Source: an uncultured Bacteroidota bacterium (GTDB lineage Bacteria; Bacteroidota; Bacteroidia; Flavobacteriales; Flavobacteriaceae). Taken from it: a stretch of DNA of 19,124 nt. A program made the position numbers and the translations under genes. The notes beneath the pieces are model-generated. The model saw nothing but the letters and a program-made list of their open reading frames with translations, was not told the DNA's origin and ran no database searches. Of the stretch, positions 1-7,084 are shown one piece after another. Position 1 is the first letter of the stretch; each line of letters opens with the position of its first letter. The stretch covers positions 1 to 19,124 of the forward strand of contig CAIJFC010000178.1 in assembly GCA_903819815.1 (NCBI GenBank), in the 5' to 3' direction.

Positions 1-398
1 ACGCGGCATGGCTGGTTCAGGCTTGCGCCCATTGACCAATATTCCTCACTGCTGCCTCCCGTAGGAGTCTGGTCCGTGTCTCAGTACCAGTGTGGGGGAT
101 CTCCCTCTCAGGACCCCTACCCATCGTAGCCTTGGTAAGCCGTTACCTTACCAACTAGCTAATGGGACGCATGCTCATCTTTCACCGATAAATCTTTAAT
201 AGCATCTCCATGCGAAGTCGCTATACTATAAGGTATTAATCCAAATTTCTCTGGGCTATCCCTTTGTGAAAGGTAGATTGCATACGCGTTACGCACCCGT
301 GCGCCGGTCTCTAATTCCGAAGAACTATACCCCTCGACTTGCATGTGTTAAGCCTGCCGCTAGCGTTCATCCTGAGCCAGGATCAAACTCTTCATCGT
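1..398 (-). rRNA. rrs: 16S ribosomal RNA, 5' part (runs off the window)
   Basis: Read on the minus strand, the segment begins with the universal 16S 5' motif AGAGTTTGATCCTGGCTCAG (near 371-393) and continues through the V1-V2 region to the conserved ACTCCTACGGGAGGCAGCAG site (near 50-70). It reaches the window edge about 400 nt into the molecule, so roughly three quarters of the gene lies outside. The 5' end at about 398 is estimated from the conserved start, not mapped. The V1-V2 sequence (GGGGTATAGTTCTTCGGAAT, and a TTTGGATTAATACC stretch) is like that of Flavobacterium. Two tandem promoters lie upstream. A 61-codon open frame inside this gene is spurious. Confidence 0.98.
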
Positions 399-573
399 AT
401 ATTTTAATAAATTATTTGACTACTATCTCAAGGAAAATTTTCTAACTTTTTTACTCTCATTCTTGCTTTAAGACTTGCATCTTAAAACGGCTGTCAATTC
501 AATATGTCTAGGAACGTGTCTTACTTTTTATTATCTGAATCAAGTTCAGATTAAAACGCTTGTCTCTCAAAGC
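399..573 (-). promoter_or_regulatory. 16S rRNA leader transcript region
   Basis: This is the stretch between the proximal rRNA promoter and mature 16S, about 175 nt. It is AT-rich and has no coding frame of note. It contains a perfect 7-bp hairpin at 533-551 (ATCTGAA / TTCAGAT with a 5-nt loop) that has no T-run on the transcribed strand, so it is more likely a leader fold than a terminator. rRNA leaders usually carry antitermination (boxA-like) signals and one strand of an RNase III processing stem. I could not identify either with confidence, because the partner strand would lie beyond the window. Confidence 0.6.
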
Positions 574-578
574 GGGTG

Positions 579-608
579 CAAAAGTACAATATCTTTTTAA
601 TCTCACAA
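579..608 (-). promoter_or_regulatory. Proximal rRNA promoter (P2)
   Basis: On the minus strand TTG (606-608) is followed after exactly 19 nt by TACTTTTG (579-586). This is a full match to the Bacteroidota primary sigma consensus TTG-N19-TANNTTTG. Initiation would fall near 572, about 175 nt before mature 16S. Confidence 0.85.
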
Positions 609-685
609 GAAATTAAACCTTTTTTTTAAAAGAATTTTGCTTTTCTTTTATCGCATCGATTTAATCTATTGATAGTGAAAATATT

Positions 686-700
686 GACCCCAATTGGGTC
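686..700 (-). repeat. Short palindrome at the P1 start site
   Basis: The 15 bases form a perfect 5-bp hairpin GACCC-CAATT-GGGTC, which also contains a 10-bp perfect palindrome CCCAATTGGG at 689-698. It begins just 3 nt downstream of the P1 -7 box, so it overlaps the predicted transcription start. It could be an operator or a 5' hairpin on the long pre-rRNA. Function is inference. Confidence 0.5.
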
Positions 701-702
701 GG

Positions 703-732
703 CAAAGATAAAAACTTTTTAATACCAAGCAA
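703..732 (-). promoter_or_regulatory. Distal rRNA promoter (P1)
   Basis: On the minus strand TTG (730-732), a 19-nt spacer and TATCTTTG (703-710) again give a full match to the Bacteroidota consensus. It lies about 124 nt upstream of P2, making a tandem-promoter arrangement like that of rRNA operons in many other bacteria. Predicted initiation is near 697. Confidence 0.82.
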
Positions 733-740
733 TAGTTTTA

Positions 741-1018
741 TCGCAAAAATTTTTATTGTTTTGTAGCATTTGGTGCTAAGGCGCTGGAAGGGAGTTTCTT
801 GAACCACAAAAGAAACAAAAAAAAACAAAAGGCACAAAAAAGGGGGTTGAGGATTGGGGGCTGAATAACTAGCCCGGAGTGAACCAAAAGCCCCGAAGGC
901 GAAAAAACATAGTTTTGCAGGGGAAAAAGAGCGACCAAAGGAAGCTCCTTTTTACACTAGCATAAACTCGTTTTTTTAACAAGGGCTTGACGGGGAAAGC
1001 CGGAAATGGCTTCGGAAA
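741..1018. other. Intergenic segment with G+C-rich hairpin-forming patches
   Basis: About 280 nt lie between the permease stop codon and the rRNA promoters. Parts are G+C-rich for this genome (around 840-940 and 981-1015) and include purine runs. Several inverted repeats are visible: AAAAAGAGC with GCTCCTTTTT (924-953), and AAGCC (997-1001), which can pair either with GGCTT at 1008-1012 or with GGCTT at 984-988. A 61-codon minus-strand frame (753-938) consists mainly of a hydrophobic, Phe-rich translation of A-rich DNA. I do not accept it as a gene. The block may be a conserved rRNA-flanking or interspersed element; this cannot be settled from one copy. Confidence 0.5.
924..953 (-). terminator. 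Likely terminator of the LolC/E-like gene
   Basis: On the minus strand AAAAAGGAGC is followed by an 11-nt loop and GCTCTTTTT, giving a stem with a one-base bulge that ends in a T-run. It lies about 65 nt beyond the stop codon of the permease gene and upstream of the rRNA promoters. The stem also has a T-run in the plus direction, so it could act both ways. Confidence 0.55.
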
Positions 1019-2254
1019 TTAATCGAAACGAATCGCTTTTATTGGAGAAATTTTAGTGATGATATACGACGGGATCAATAAAATTAGCAGGCAAATTAAG
1101 ATGGTGCCAATATTTAGTAAGAAAATTGTTCCGAAATCGATGAAAACTGGCGCCTCATTAACATAATAATTCTCCGGATTTAGTTTGATTACCCCAAAAT
1201 TTCGTTGAATTACTAGCATTCCAACGCCAATTAGGTTGCCCCAAAAAAGTCCTTTTGAGATGAGATAAAAGGCATTGTAAAGGAAAATTTTGCGAACTGC
1301 CCAATTATTTGCGCCCATAGATTTCAGGATTCCTATCATTTGGGTGCGTTCTAAAATGAGTACTAAAAGCGCCACCACCATGTTGATTGTGGCAACTACA
1401 ATCATGATAATAAGGATAACGATGATGTTGAAATCAAATAATTTTAGCCATTCGAAGATGTAATAATATTTTTCAACGATACTTTTAGTATCTAGTGTAG
1501 ATCCAGTATTTTCGTAAACTTCTTGGCCTTTTTCTTGAATGGTATTAAAATCGTCGACAAAAACTTCGAAGGCGCCCACTTGATCGGATTCCCATTTATT
1601 GATGCGTTGAATGTGACGAATATCTCCAATAATATAGGTAGAATCGAATTCTTGAAATCCAGAATTAAAGATTCCAGTAATTTTGAAAACGCGAAGATTT
1701 GGCTTTTGATTGGAATCTTCTTTCATAAAGAAGGTGTTGAATTTATCGCCGACTTTTAGATTTAATCGTTTGGCTAAAAACTCAGAAATAAGAACCTCTT
1801 CGTTCAATTGGGAATTTAAATTGGGTAATTTTCCGCTTACAAGATATTCTTGAAGGTTATTCCAGCGGTATTCTTTTCCAACTCCTTTGAAAATAATTCC
1901 TTCAAAAGCGGTTTCGGTTCTAATAATTCCAGATTTAGTTGCAACTGCTTGAATATGATTTATACCATCTACATTTTTAAATTTAGGATAGAAATCTTGT
2001 TGAGTAGAAATAGGTGTTATACTAAGCTGAGACTGGTTTTCATCGTAATTTGTGATGATAATATGTCCGTTGAAGGCAGCTACTTTTTGACGTATTTTTT
2101 GCTGTAAACCAATTCCTGTTGCCACAGAAATAATCATCATAATCATTCCAATTGCAATTGCTGCTATCGCAATTTTTATAATTGGCGCAGAAATACTACT
2201 TTTATGGTCTCGAGCAGTGATGAGTCTTTTTGCTATGAAATATTCTAAATTCAA
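1019..2254 (-). CDS. ABC transporter permease, LolC/LolE (FtsX-like) family
   Basis: A 411-residue inner-membrane permease of the LolC/LolE type; in other bacteria these proteins help extract lipoproteins from the inner membrane for outer-membrane delivery. The layout fits: a short cytoplasmic start (MNLEYFIAKRL), one membrane helix at about residues 22-50, a roughly 220-residue periplasmic MacB-like domain, then three helices in the C-terminal FtsX-like domain. The sequence after the second helix (ILERTQMIGILKSMGAN) is the typical FtsX/LolE signature. The start codon is TTG (2252-2254): no in-frame ATG lies near it, and the predicted N-terminus matches the family. No ATP-binding partner is adjacent, so a LolD-like subunit must be elsewhere. 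Flavobacteria often have one such permease in place of a LolC/LolE pair. A perfect-consensus promoter sits about 48 nt upstream. Family assignment is firm; the exact lipoprotein role is inferred. Confidence 0.88.
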   Translation of the reverse strand: MNLEYFIAKRLITARDHKSSISAPIIKIAIAAIAIGMIMMIISVATGIGLQQKIRQKVAAFNGHIIITNYDENQSQLSITPISTQQDFYPKFKNVDGINHIQAVATKSGIIRTETAFEGIIFKGVGKEYRWNNLQEYLVSGKLPNLNSQLNEEVLISEFLAKRLNLKVGDKFNTFFMKEDSNQKPNLRVFKITGIFNSGFQEFDSTYIIGDIRHIQRINKWESDQVGAFEVFVDDFNTIQEKGQEVYENTGSTLDTKSIVEKYYYIFEWLKLFDFNIIVILIIMIVVATINMVVALLVLILERTQMIGILKSMGANNWAVRKIFLYNAFYLISKGLFWGNLIGVGMLVIQRNFGVIKLNPENYYVNEAPVFIDFGTIFLLNIGTILICLLILLIPSYIITKISPIKAIRFD

Positions 2255-2301
2255 TAGTAAATATGGTTTAAGATTGCAAAGTTGGACTACTTCGCCCGAG
2301 T

Positions 2302-2331
2302 CAAAATTACGTTTTTAGAATTTATTTTCAA
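2302..2331 (-). promoter_or_regulatory. Promoter of the LolC/E-like gene
   Basis: On the minus strand TTG (2329-2331), 19 nt, then TAATTTTG (2302-2309) fully match the Bacteroidota consensus. The start site would be near 2295, leaving a leader of about 40 nt before the TTG start codon. No equally good promoter was found for the divergent NamZ-like gene; TAATTTTC near its start is only a partial match. Confidence 0.8.
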
Positions 2332-2370
2332 GTATTATAGATTAATTAATTAATTTTCGAGGTTTCAAGC

Positions 2371-3696
2371 ATGATTCAAATTATAACTATATCACTAAAA
2401 AAAATTACTATTTATAGCAAAACGAAACTTCAATATTTTATTATTGTTGCCTTTTCGCTATTAATTTTTTCTTGTAAACCCACTCAAAAAGGTATAAGAA
2501 ATTCCACTTCTACCAATAAAACAGTAGTCATAAACAGTGAAAAGTCGACTCGTTTTAGTACTGGTGCTGATAATTATAAATCTTATTTTTCATTATTAGA
2601 TAATAAAAAAGTTGGGGTAATTACCAATCAAACTGGAGTAGTTTTATACGATTCGATTTACATGCTTCCGGATTCAGGGAGTATTAGTCATGCAGAAGGA
2701 TTTGAAACTAAGAGAATTCATTTGGTAGATTATTTATTAAAAAATAAGATTAATATTCAAAAAATATACGCTCCCGAGCATGGTTTTCGAGGAACGGCAG
2801 ATGCTGGGGAACACGTAATTGATGGAAAAGATGTAAAAACTGGGGTTCCAATTATTTCCCTTTATGGCGAAAATAGAAAGCCAAAACCGGAGCAATTAGA
2901 GGGGATCGATGTGTTGGTTTTTGATTTACAAGATGTAGGCGCTCGATTTTATACTTATATTTCTACGCTTCATTATATAATGGAAGCTTGTGCGGAGAAT
3001 AACATTCCGTTGCTAGTTTTGGACAGACCAAATCCAAATATTTCGATTGTAGATGGGCCTATTTTAGAAAAACAATATTCGAGTTTTGTGGGGATGCACA
3101 CCATTCCATTACTACACGGAATGACAATTGGGGAATATGCTCAAATGATAAATGGGGAGAATTGGCTTAAAGACGGACTTCGTTGCGATTTAAAAATTAT
3201 TACTTGCGCAGGTTATAATCGGGATATGAAATACAGTTTATTGGAAAAACCATCTCCAAATTTACCCAACGACCAAGCGATAAATTTGTATCCGAGTTTG
3301 TGTCTTTTTGAAGGTACGAATGTAAGTGTAGGGCGTGGAACGGAGAAACAATTTCAAATTTACGGTTCTCCTTATTTGCCGAAAGGCGATTTTGGCTTTA
3401 CTCCTATTCCCAATTTTGGCGCGAAAGATCCTGTTTACAATGGAGTTGAATGTTACGGTGAAGATTTAACTAGTATTCCGAAAATTGACAAATTAGAATT
3501 GAAATGGTTGCTGAAAGCGTATAATGAAACGAGTGATAAAACTAAATTTTTCAATGCATTTTTCACGAAATTAGCTGGAACTAAAAAATTACAAAATCAA
3601 ATTGAGAGAGAATTAACTGAAGATGAAATTCGAGCCACATGGAAAAGTGGATTACATGATTTTAAGAAAATGCGAAAACCTTATTTGATTTACTAA
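2371..3696 (+). CDS. NamZ-like exo-beta-N-acetylmuramidase lipoprotein (DUF1343, GH171)
   Basis: A 441-residue protein of the DUF1343 family. The founding member NamZ of Bacillus subtilis removes terminal N-acetylmuramic acid from peptidoglycan fragments. Visible landmarks are KVGVITNQTGV (about 80-90), APEHGFRG (134-141, whose Glu is a likely catalytic residue), FDLQDVGARFYTYIS (about 184-198), DRPNPN (218-223), PSPNLPN (294-300) and LFEGTNVSVGRGTEKQFQ (312-329). The N-terminus has a hydrophobic segment ending in a lipobox-like LLIFSC (Cys35), so it is probably a lipoprotein in the periplasm or outer membrane. The segment before the hydrophobic core is long (about 22 residues), but no closer in-frame ATG exists. 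It is transcribed divergently from the permease and ends in a strong bidirectional terminator. No muramic acid uptake or catabolic gene is adjacent. A role in peptidoglycan recycling is inferred from the family. Confidence 0.9.
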   Translation: MIQIITISLKKITIYSKTKLQYFIIVAFSLLIFSCKPTQKGIRNSTSTNKTVVINSEKSTRFSTGADNYKSYFSLLDNKKVGVITNQTGVVLYDSIYMLPDSGSISHAEGFETKRIHLVDYLLKNKINIQKIYAPEHGFRGTADAGEHVIDGKDVKTGVPIISLYGENRKPKPEQLEGIDVLVFDLQDVGARFYTYISTLHYIMEACAENNIPLLVLDRPNPNISIVDGPILEKQYSSFVGMHTIPLLHGMTIGEYAQMINGENWLKDGLRCDLKIITCAGYNRDMKYSLLEKPSPNLPNDQAINLYPSLCLFEGTNVSVGRGTEKQFQIYGSPYLPKGDFGFTPIPNFGAKDPVYNGVECYGEDLTSIPKIDKLELKWLLKAYNETSDKTKFFNAFFTKLAGTKKLQNQIERELTEDEIRATWKSGLHDFKKMRKPYLIY

Positions 3697-3697
3697 T

Positions 3698-3732
3698 AAA
3701 AAAACCTGGCTTGTTGAAGTCAGGTTTTTTTA
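3698..3732. terminator. Bidirectional rho-independent terminator
   Basis: AAAACCTGGCTT (ending at 3712), loop GTTG, then AAGTCAGGTTTT form a long stem with one G/T mismatch, flanked by A-run and T-run. It begins 2 nt after the plus-strand stop codon and lies 18 nt past the stop of the converging DUF4153 gene, so it can serve both transcripts. Confidence 0.88.
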
Positions 3733-3749
3733 TTAGAATTACTTAAAGA

Positions 3750-5519
3750 TTAGTTTTTAATTTTAACTAGCACTTTGATTTCATAACTATCAACTGTTTT
3801 TTCAGTTCCTTTTCTCGATCCATAAACACTGGAATAAAAAATTCGTAAATCATAATTATTGGCTTGGATATTCTGAACAATGGAATCGTCTGTATTGTCA
3901 TTATTTTCAAAAGCGGAGTTTGATTTTATATAATCAAAAATCTTAACTGGAATTACTTCATTATTTATTTTTAAATCAAATCCGTAATCTTTACTTTCTG
4001 TTATTAAATTGTAGGTTTTGTTATCAATTTTTACAGGTTTCGGTTCATCAATATTCGTGTAATTTGACATTTCAAAAGAAAAATCGAAGCCGCTTAGTAC
4101 CATAACATTATTGGAGCCATATTCTTGCGTATAACTATAATTTGCATCATCATCTAAACTGGTTTCATAACTGCCTCGGTATTCGAACCCTAAAGCTTCC
4201 ATTATTTGAGAAGAATTTGGTGTTTTGTCTTTTTTCAAAAGCGCTGTCAATTTGTTTTCCGTGTAGGGAGTTAAGACATTTGCACCATAATTATTTTCTA
4301 AGAAATTTACGATACTGCTTAGGTCTTTTTCTTGATCAAAAGCTAGTTTTTTAGTTTCCATCCCTTTCATAAACTCTTCAAATCTTGAGAGTTGACTGTT
4401 TTTGGAAATCGAATCGGCACTTTGAGGGCCAGCAATTGAAAGCAATCCGAACAGGCACATGCTTATTGGAATGAATTTAATTTTAGGCTGTTTATTGATT
4501 ACAAAATAAGCTACCACTACAGTAAGCCAAATGGATAATAGGAAAACATAATATCTTTCGTGTGTAAAACCATACAGATTTACACGATACATAATTGCCC
4601 AAAATAAAAGGGCTAAAAGCGGTATTAATAGAAAATAAAACCATCTACTGAAAGTTCGCATCCATAAATTTCCTGTTTCTTTTGCAATAGGATGAATTAA
4701 TAGAAAAGATAAGATTCCGAAGATGGCAAAAACTAATACTAAATAGGAAACCCAACCTACTGGCAATGAAAATGTAGCTACGATTTTAGTTTCATAACAA
4801 AGTAAAATAACTAAATACAAACTTATCAAAGGTAATAATACAAACTGGGTGAAGTTTTTTAGGCCTTTTGGATAACTTAATTTCAATGGAGAATCGGCAT
4901 TGTTAGTTTCTGGAACACCAGCAAGAAAGAAAATTGTATTAAATAATCCTGTAATAATTACGAATAAATCGGCATAGATTTCATCGTAAAACTCGACATT
5001 AAACAATTTAGTAATCGCTAATATTGCTAATGCTAATCCTAAATACAGCACCGAACTATAAATACCAGAAGTAATAATTCGGATAAAAAGTTGCTTGTTG
5101 AATTCCCAGAATTCTTCTTGATCGTATTTTTTTGGGATAAATCCAGCAAAGGAAACGAGCAAATGCAAGGCAATACTGAGTACGAACAATTGAAGACCCT
5201 CAATAAATGTAATTTTTTCAGATAAATTGAAAACGAAAGCAGAAATTAACCCCCCTAGAAATAAGCTTGATGCAAATTGGATCCAAGTTTTTGATTTTTT
5301 TGATTCAAAGTACAAACTTGAAGATAGGAATAATACCAAACAAAGCGAACTACAAATTACAATTTTGATATTATATGGATGTACAGGATAACTTTTAAAA
5401 TCTATAATAATTAGCGAAAAAATTGTTCCGACGAAAGCTGCAAGGGTTTCAAGAGGAAATCTAATTATTGTATTTGCGGTTGCTTTAAATACACTTTGTA
5501 AGGAAGGAAACTTTGCCAT
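3750..5519 (-). CDS. DUF4153 family multi-pass membrane protein
   Basis: A 589-residue integral membrane protein. The first ~360 residues hold about ten or eleven hydrophobic helices. Between helices lies the stretch EEFWEFNKQLFIRIITSGIY (about 136-155) followed by a helix rich in Leu and Ala, a pattern I associate with DUF4153 proteins of Bacteroidota. The last ~220 residues are hydrophilic and have no recognisable catalytic motif; from the topology they form a soluble tail. Function is unknown for the family. The start ATG (5517-5519) gives MAKFPSLQSVF and is the only sensible choice. It lies 107 nt downstream of metK and behind the metK terminator, so it may use its own weak promoter or readthrough. 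No full TANNTTTG box was found in the gap. Confidence 0.8.
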   Translation of the reverse strand: MAKFPSLQSVFKATANTIIRFPLETLAAFVGTIFSLIIIDFKSYPVHPYNIKIVICSSLCLVLFLSSSLYFESKKSKTWIQFASSLFLGGLISAFVFNLSEKITFIEGLQLFVLSIALHLLVSFAGFIPKKYDQEEFWEFNKQLFIRIITSGIYSSVLYLGLALAILAITKLFNVEFYDEIYADLFVIITGLFNTIFFLAGVPETNNADSPLKLSYPKGLKNFTQFVLLPLISLYLVILLCYETKIVATFSLPVGWVSYLVLVFAIFGILSFLLIHPIAKETGNLWMRTFSRWFYFLLIPLLALLFWAIMYRVNLYGFTHERYYVFLLSIWLTVVVAYFVINKQPKIKFIPISMCLFGLLSIAGPQSADSISKNSQLSRFEEFMKGMETKKLAFDQEKDLSSIVNFLENNYGANVLTPYTENKLTALLKKDKTPNSSQIMEALGFEYRGSYETSLDDDANYSYTQEYGSNNVMVLSGFDFSFEMSNYTNIDEPKPVKIDNKTYNLITESKDYGFDLKINNEVIPVKIFDYIKSNSAFENNDNTDDSIVQNIQANNYDLRIFYSSVYGSRKGTEKTVDSYEIKVLVKIKN

Positions 5520-5570
5520 AGCTATAAATTTTTTACTAAGTAACGCAAAAGCGAAATAGAAAGCAAATAA

Positions 5571-5605
5571 AAACCCCCTAATTTTATTGACAAAAACGGG
5601 GGTTT
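5571..5605 (-). terminator. metK terminator
   Basis: On the minus strand AAACCCCC and GGGGGTTTTT pair across a 19-nt loop, and the second arm runs straight into a T-run. It lies 22 nt after the metK stop codon. The five consecutive G-C pairs are striking in such AT-rich DNA. Confidence 0.85.
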
Positions 5606-5626
5606 AACTATTTAAAAATTAATGTA

Positions 5627-6877
5627 TTATAAGCCGAATGCTACTTTTACCTCATTGACAAAGTCTAATTTTTCCCAAGTAAACAATTCAACGGTTACTG
5701 TTTTTTCAATTCCACCTGGCGCTTTGAACGTTTTTGTAACTGTTTCAGGAGTTCTTCCCATGTGTCCGTAGGCAGCAGTTTCGCTGTATATTGGATTTCT
5801 TAATTTTAGACGTTGCTCGATAAAATAAGGACGCATGTCAAAAATTTCTTCTACTTTTTTCGCAATTTCTCCGTTGGTTAAATTCACCTTTGAAGTTCCG
5901 TAAGTTTCAATGAAAATTCCCATTGGTTTCGCCACTCCAATTGCGTAAGAAACTTGAACTAAAATTTCTTCGGCAACTCCTGCAGCAACTAAGTTTTTAG
6001 CAATGTGACGCGTTGCATAAGCTGCACTTCTGTCTACTTTACTTGGATCTTTTCCTGAAAATGCACCTCCACCATGCGCTCCTTTTCCGCCGTAAGTATC
6101 TACAATGATTTTTCTACCTGTTAAACCCGTATCTCCGTGAGGTCCTCCAATTACAAATTTCCCTGTTGGATTAATATGGTAGGTAATTTTATCATTAAAT
6201 AAATGAGCGTATTTTGGATTGTTTTTGATGATTCTTGGAATTAAAATCCCAACCAAATCCGCTTTGATTTTTGCCAACATTGTAGCCTCTTCATCAAAAT
6301 CATCGTGTTGCGTGGAAATTACAATAGCATCAATACGAACTGGTTTATTGTCATCATCGTATTCTAATGTAACTTGAGATTTAGCGTCTGGACGTAAATA
6401 TTTAATTTCATTATTTTCACGACGTAAAACAGCTAATTCTTGTAATAATTTATGAGATAAATCAAGTGCCAATGGCATGTAATTTTCTGTTTCATTGGTT
6501 GCATAACCAAACATCATTCCTTGATCTCCGGCTCCTTGCTCCTCTTTTGTAGCTCGATCAACACCTTGATTAATATCTCCGGATTGTTCGTGAATTGCTG
6601 AAAGTACCCCACAAGAATTGGCCTCAAACATGTATTCGCTTTTGGTGTAACCAATTTTCCTGATTACTTCACGAGCAATTTGCTGAACGTCTAAATACGT
6701 TTCCGATTTTACTTCACCAGCCAGAATTACCTGTCCTGTAGTTACTAAAGTTTCGCAAGCTACCTTTGACTCAGGGTCAAATGCTAAAAAGTTATCAATT
6801 AATGCATCTGAAATTTGATCTGCAACTTTATCAGGATGTCCTTCACTCACAGATTCTGACGTAAATAAATAAGCCAT
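5627..6877 (-). CDS. metK: S-adenosylmethionine synthase
   Basis: A 416-residue cytoplasmic enzyme that joins ATP and methionine to make S-adenosylmethionine. Diagnostic motifs are all present: SEGHPDKVADQISDA (11-25) at the ATP site, GAGDQGMMFGYA (115-126), and GGPHGDTGLTGRK (244-256) with the following GGKGAHGGGAFSGKDPSKVD. The protein is somewhat longer than the roughly 384-residue E. coli enzyme, which is usual for Bacteroidota, where internal insertions add length. The ATG at 6875-6877 gives MAYLFTSESVSEGHPDK, the expected N-terminus. The gene has a consensus promoter at 7011-7039, a leader of about 127 nt that reads as a SAM-II riboswitch, and its own terminator, so it is probably a single-gene unit under feedback by its product. 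Confidence 0.98.
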   Translation of the reverse strand: MAYLFTSESVSEGHPDKVADQISDALIDNFLAFDPESKVACETLVTTGQVILAGEVKSETYLDVQQIAREVIRKIGYTKSEYMFEANSCGVLSAIHEQSGDINQGVDRATKEEQGAGDQGMMFGYATNETENYMPLALDLSHKLLQELAVLRRENNEIKYLRPDAKSQVTLEYDDDNKPVRIDAIVISTQHDDFDEEATMLAKIKADLVGILIPRIIKNNPKYAHLFNDKITYHINPTGKFVIGGPHGDTGLTGRKIIVDTYGGKGAHGGGAFSGKDPSKVDRSAAYATRHIAKNLVAAGVAEEILVQVSYAIGVAKPMGIFIETYGTSKVNLTNGEIAKKVEEIFDMRPYFIEQRLKLRNPIYSETAAYGHMGRTPETVTKTFKAPGGIEKTVTVELFTWEKLDFVNEVKVAFGL

Positions 6878-6936
6878 ATTTAATAATTTGTTTTTAATTA
6901 AGCGAAGAAAAAAAGTAAGATTGCGGGAATGTTAAA

Positions 6937-6999
6937 GGAGAGGATTTCTGCTTTAGCATTTTTTTAACGAGGTTGCAATCAGTTCAAATTTTTCCTCTA
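6937..6999 (-). promoter_or_regulatory. Putative SAM-II (SAM-alpha) riboswitch in the metK leader
   Basis: Read on the minus strand, the leader shows the SAM-II order of elements. P1 is GAGG (6994-6997) with CCTC (6969-6972). The P1 loop contains ATTTGAAC and ATTGCAA. After P1 come CGTTAAAAAAAT and GCTAAAG (6951-6957). From memory, alphaproteobacterial SAM-II RNAs carry GATTTGAGCC, TTGCAGCCAC, GTTAAACAAG and GCTAAA in the same order. CTG in the P1 loop (6980-6982) can pair with CAG after GCTAAAG (6948-6950), as the family's pseudoknot requires. The aptamer starts about 5 nt after the predicted transcription start. Immediately 3' lies TCCTCT (6939-6944), which can pair with AGAGGA containing the P1 5' strand. 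The position before metK makes biological sense. Covariance-model scoring was not possible here. Confidence 0.82.
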
Positions 7000-7010
7000 A
7001 TATCTGACTG

Positions 7011-7039
7011 CAAAGATAGGAAAGAGAATTGAATTGCAA
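7011..7039 (-). promoter_or_regulatory. metK promoter
   Basis: On the minus strand TTG (7037-7039), 18 nt, then TATCTTTG (7011-7018) match the Bacteroidota consensus with a spacer one base shorter than the other full matches here. Predicted initiation near 7004 puts the riboswitch at the extreme 5' end of the mRNA and leaves about 127 nt of leader. Confidence 0.82.
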
Positions 7040-7084
7040 ATTAAAGTTGGGAAATTATTATAAAAAGAATTTATCATTATTAAT

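Noticed and set aside
159..344. 61-codon minus-strand open frame
   Set aside because: It lies wholly inside the 16S rRNA gene.
753..938. 61-codon minus-strand open frame rich in Phe and Leu
   Set aside because: The composition follows from an A/C-rich tract, there is no promoter or conserved motif, and it crosses a terminator-like stem at 924-953. Kept only as part of an intergenic block.
2310..2371. Promoter for the NamZ-like gene
   Set aside because: TAATTTTC near 2350 is a one-mismatch -7 box and no TTG lies at the right distance upstream, so it was not called.
6900..6940. Rho-independent terminator as the riboswitch output
   Set aside because: There is a T-run near 6907-6913 on the minus strand, but no G+C-rich hairpin immediately before it.
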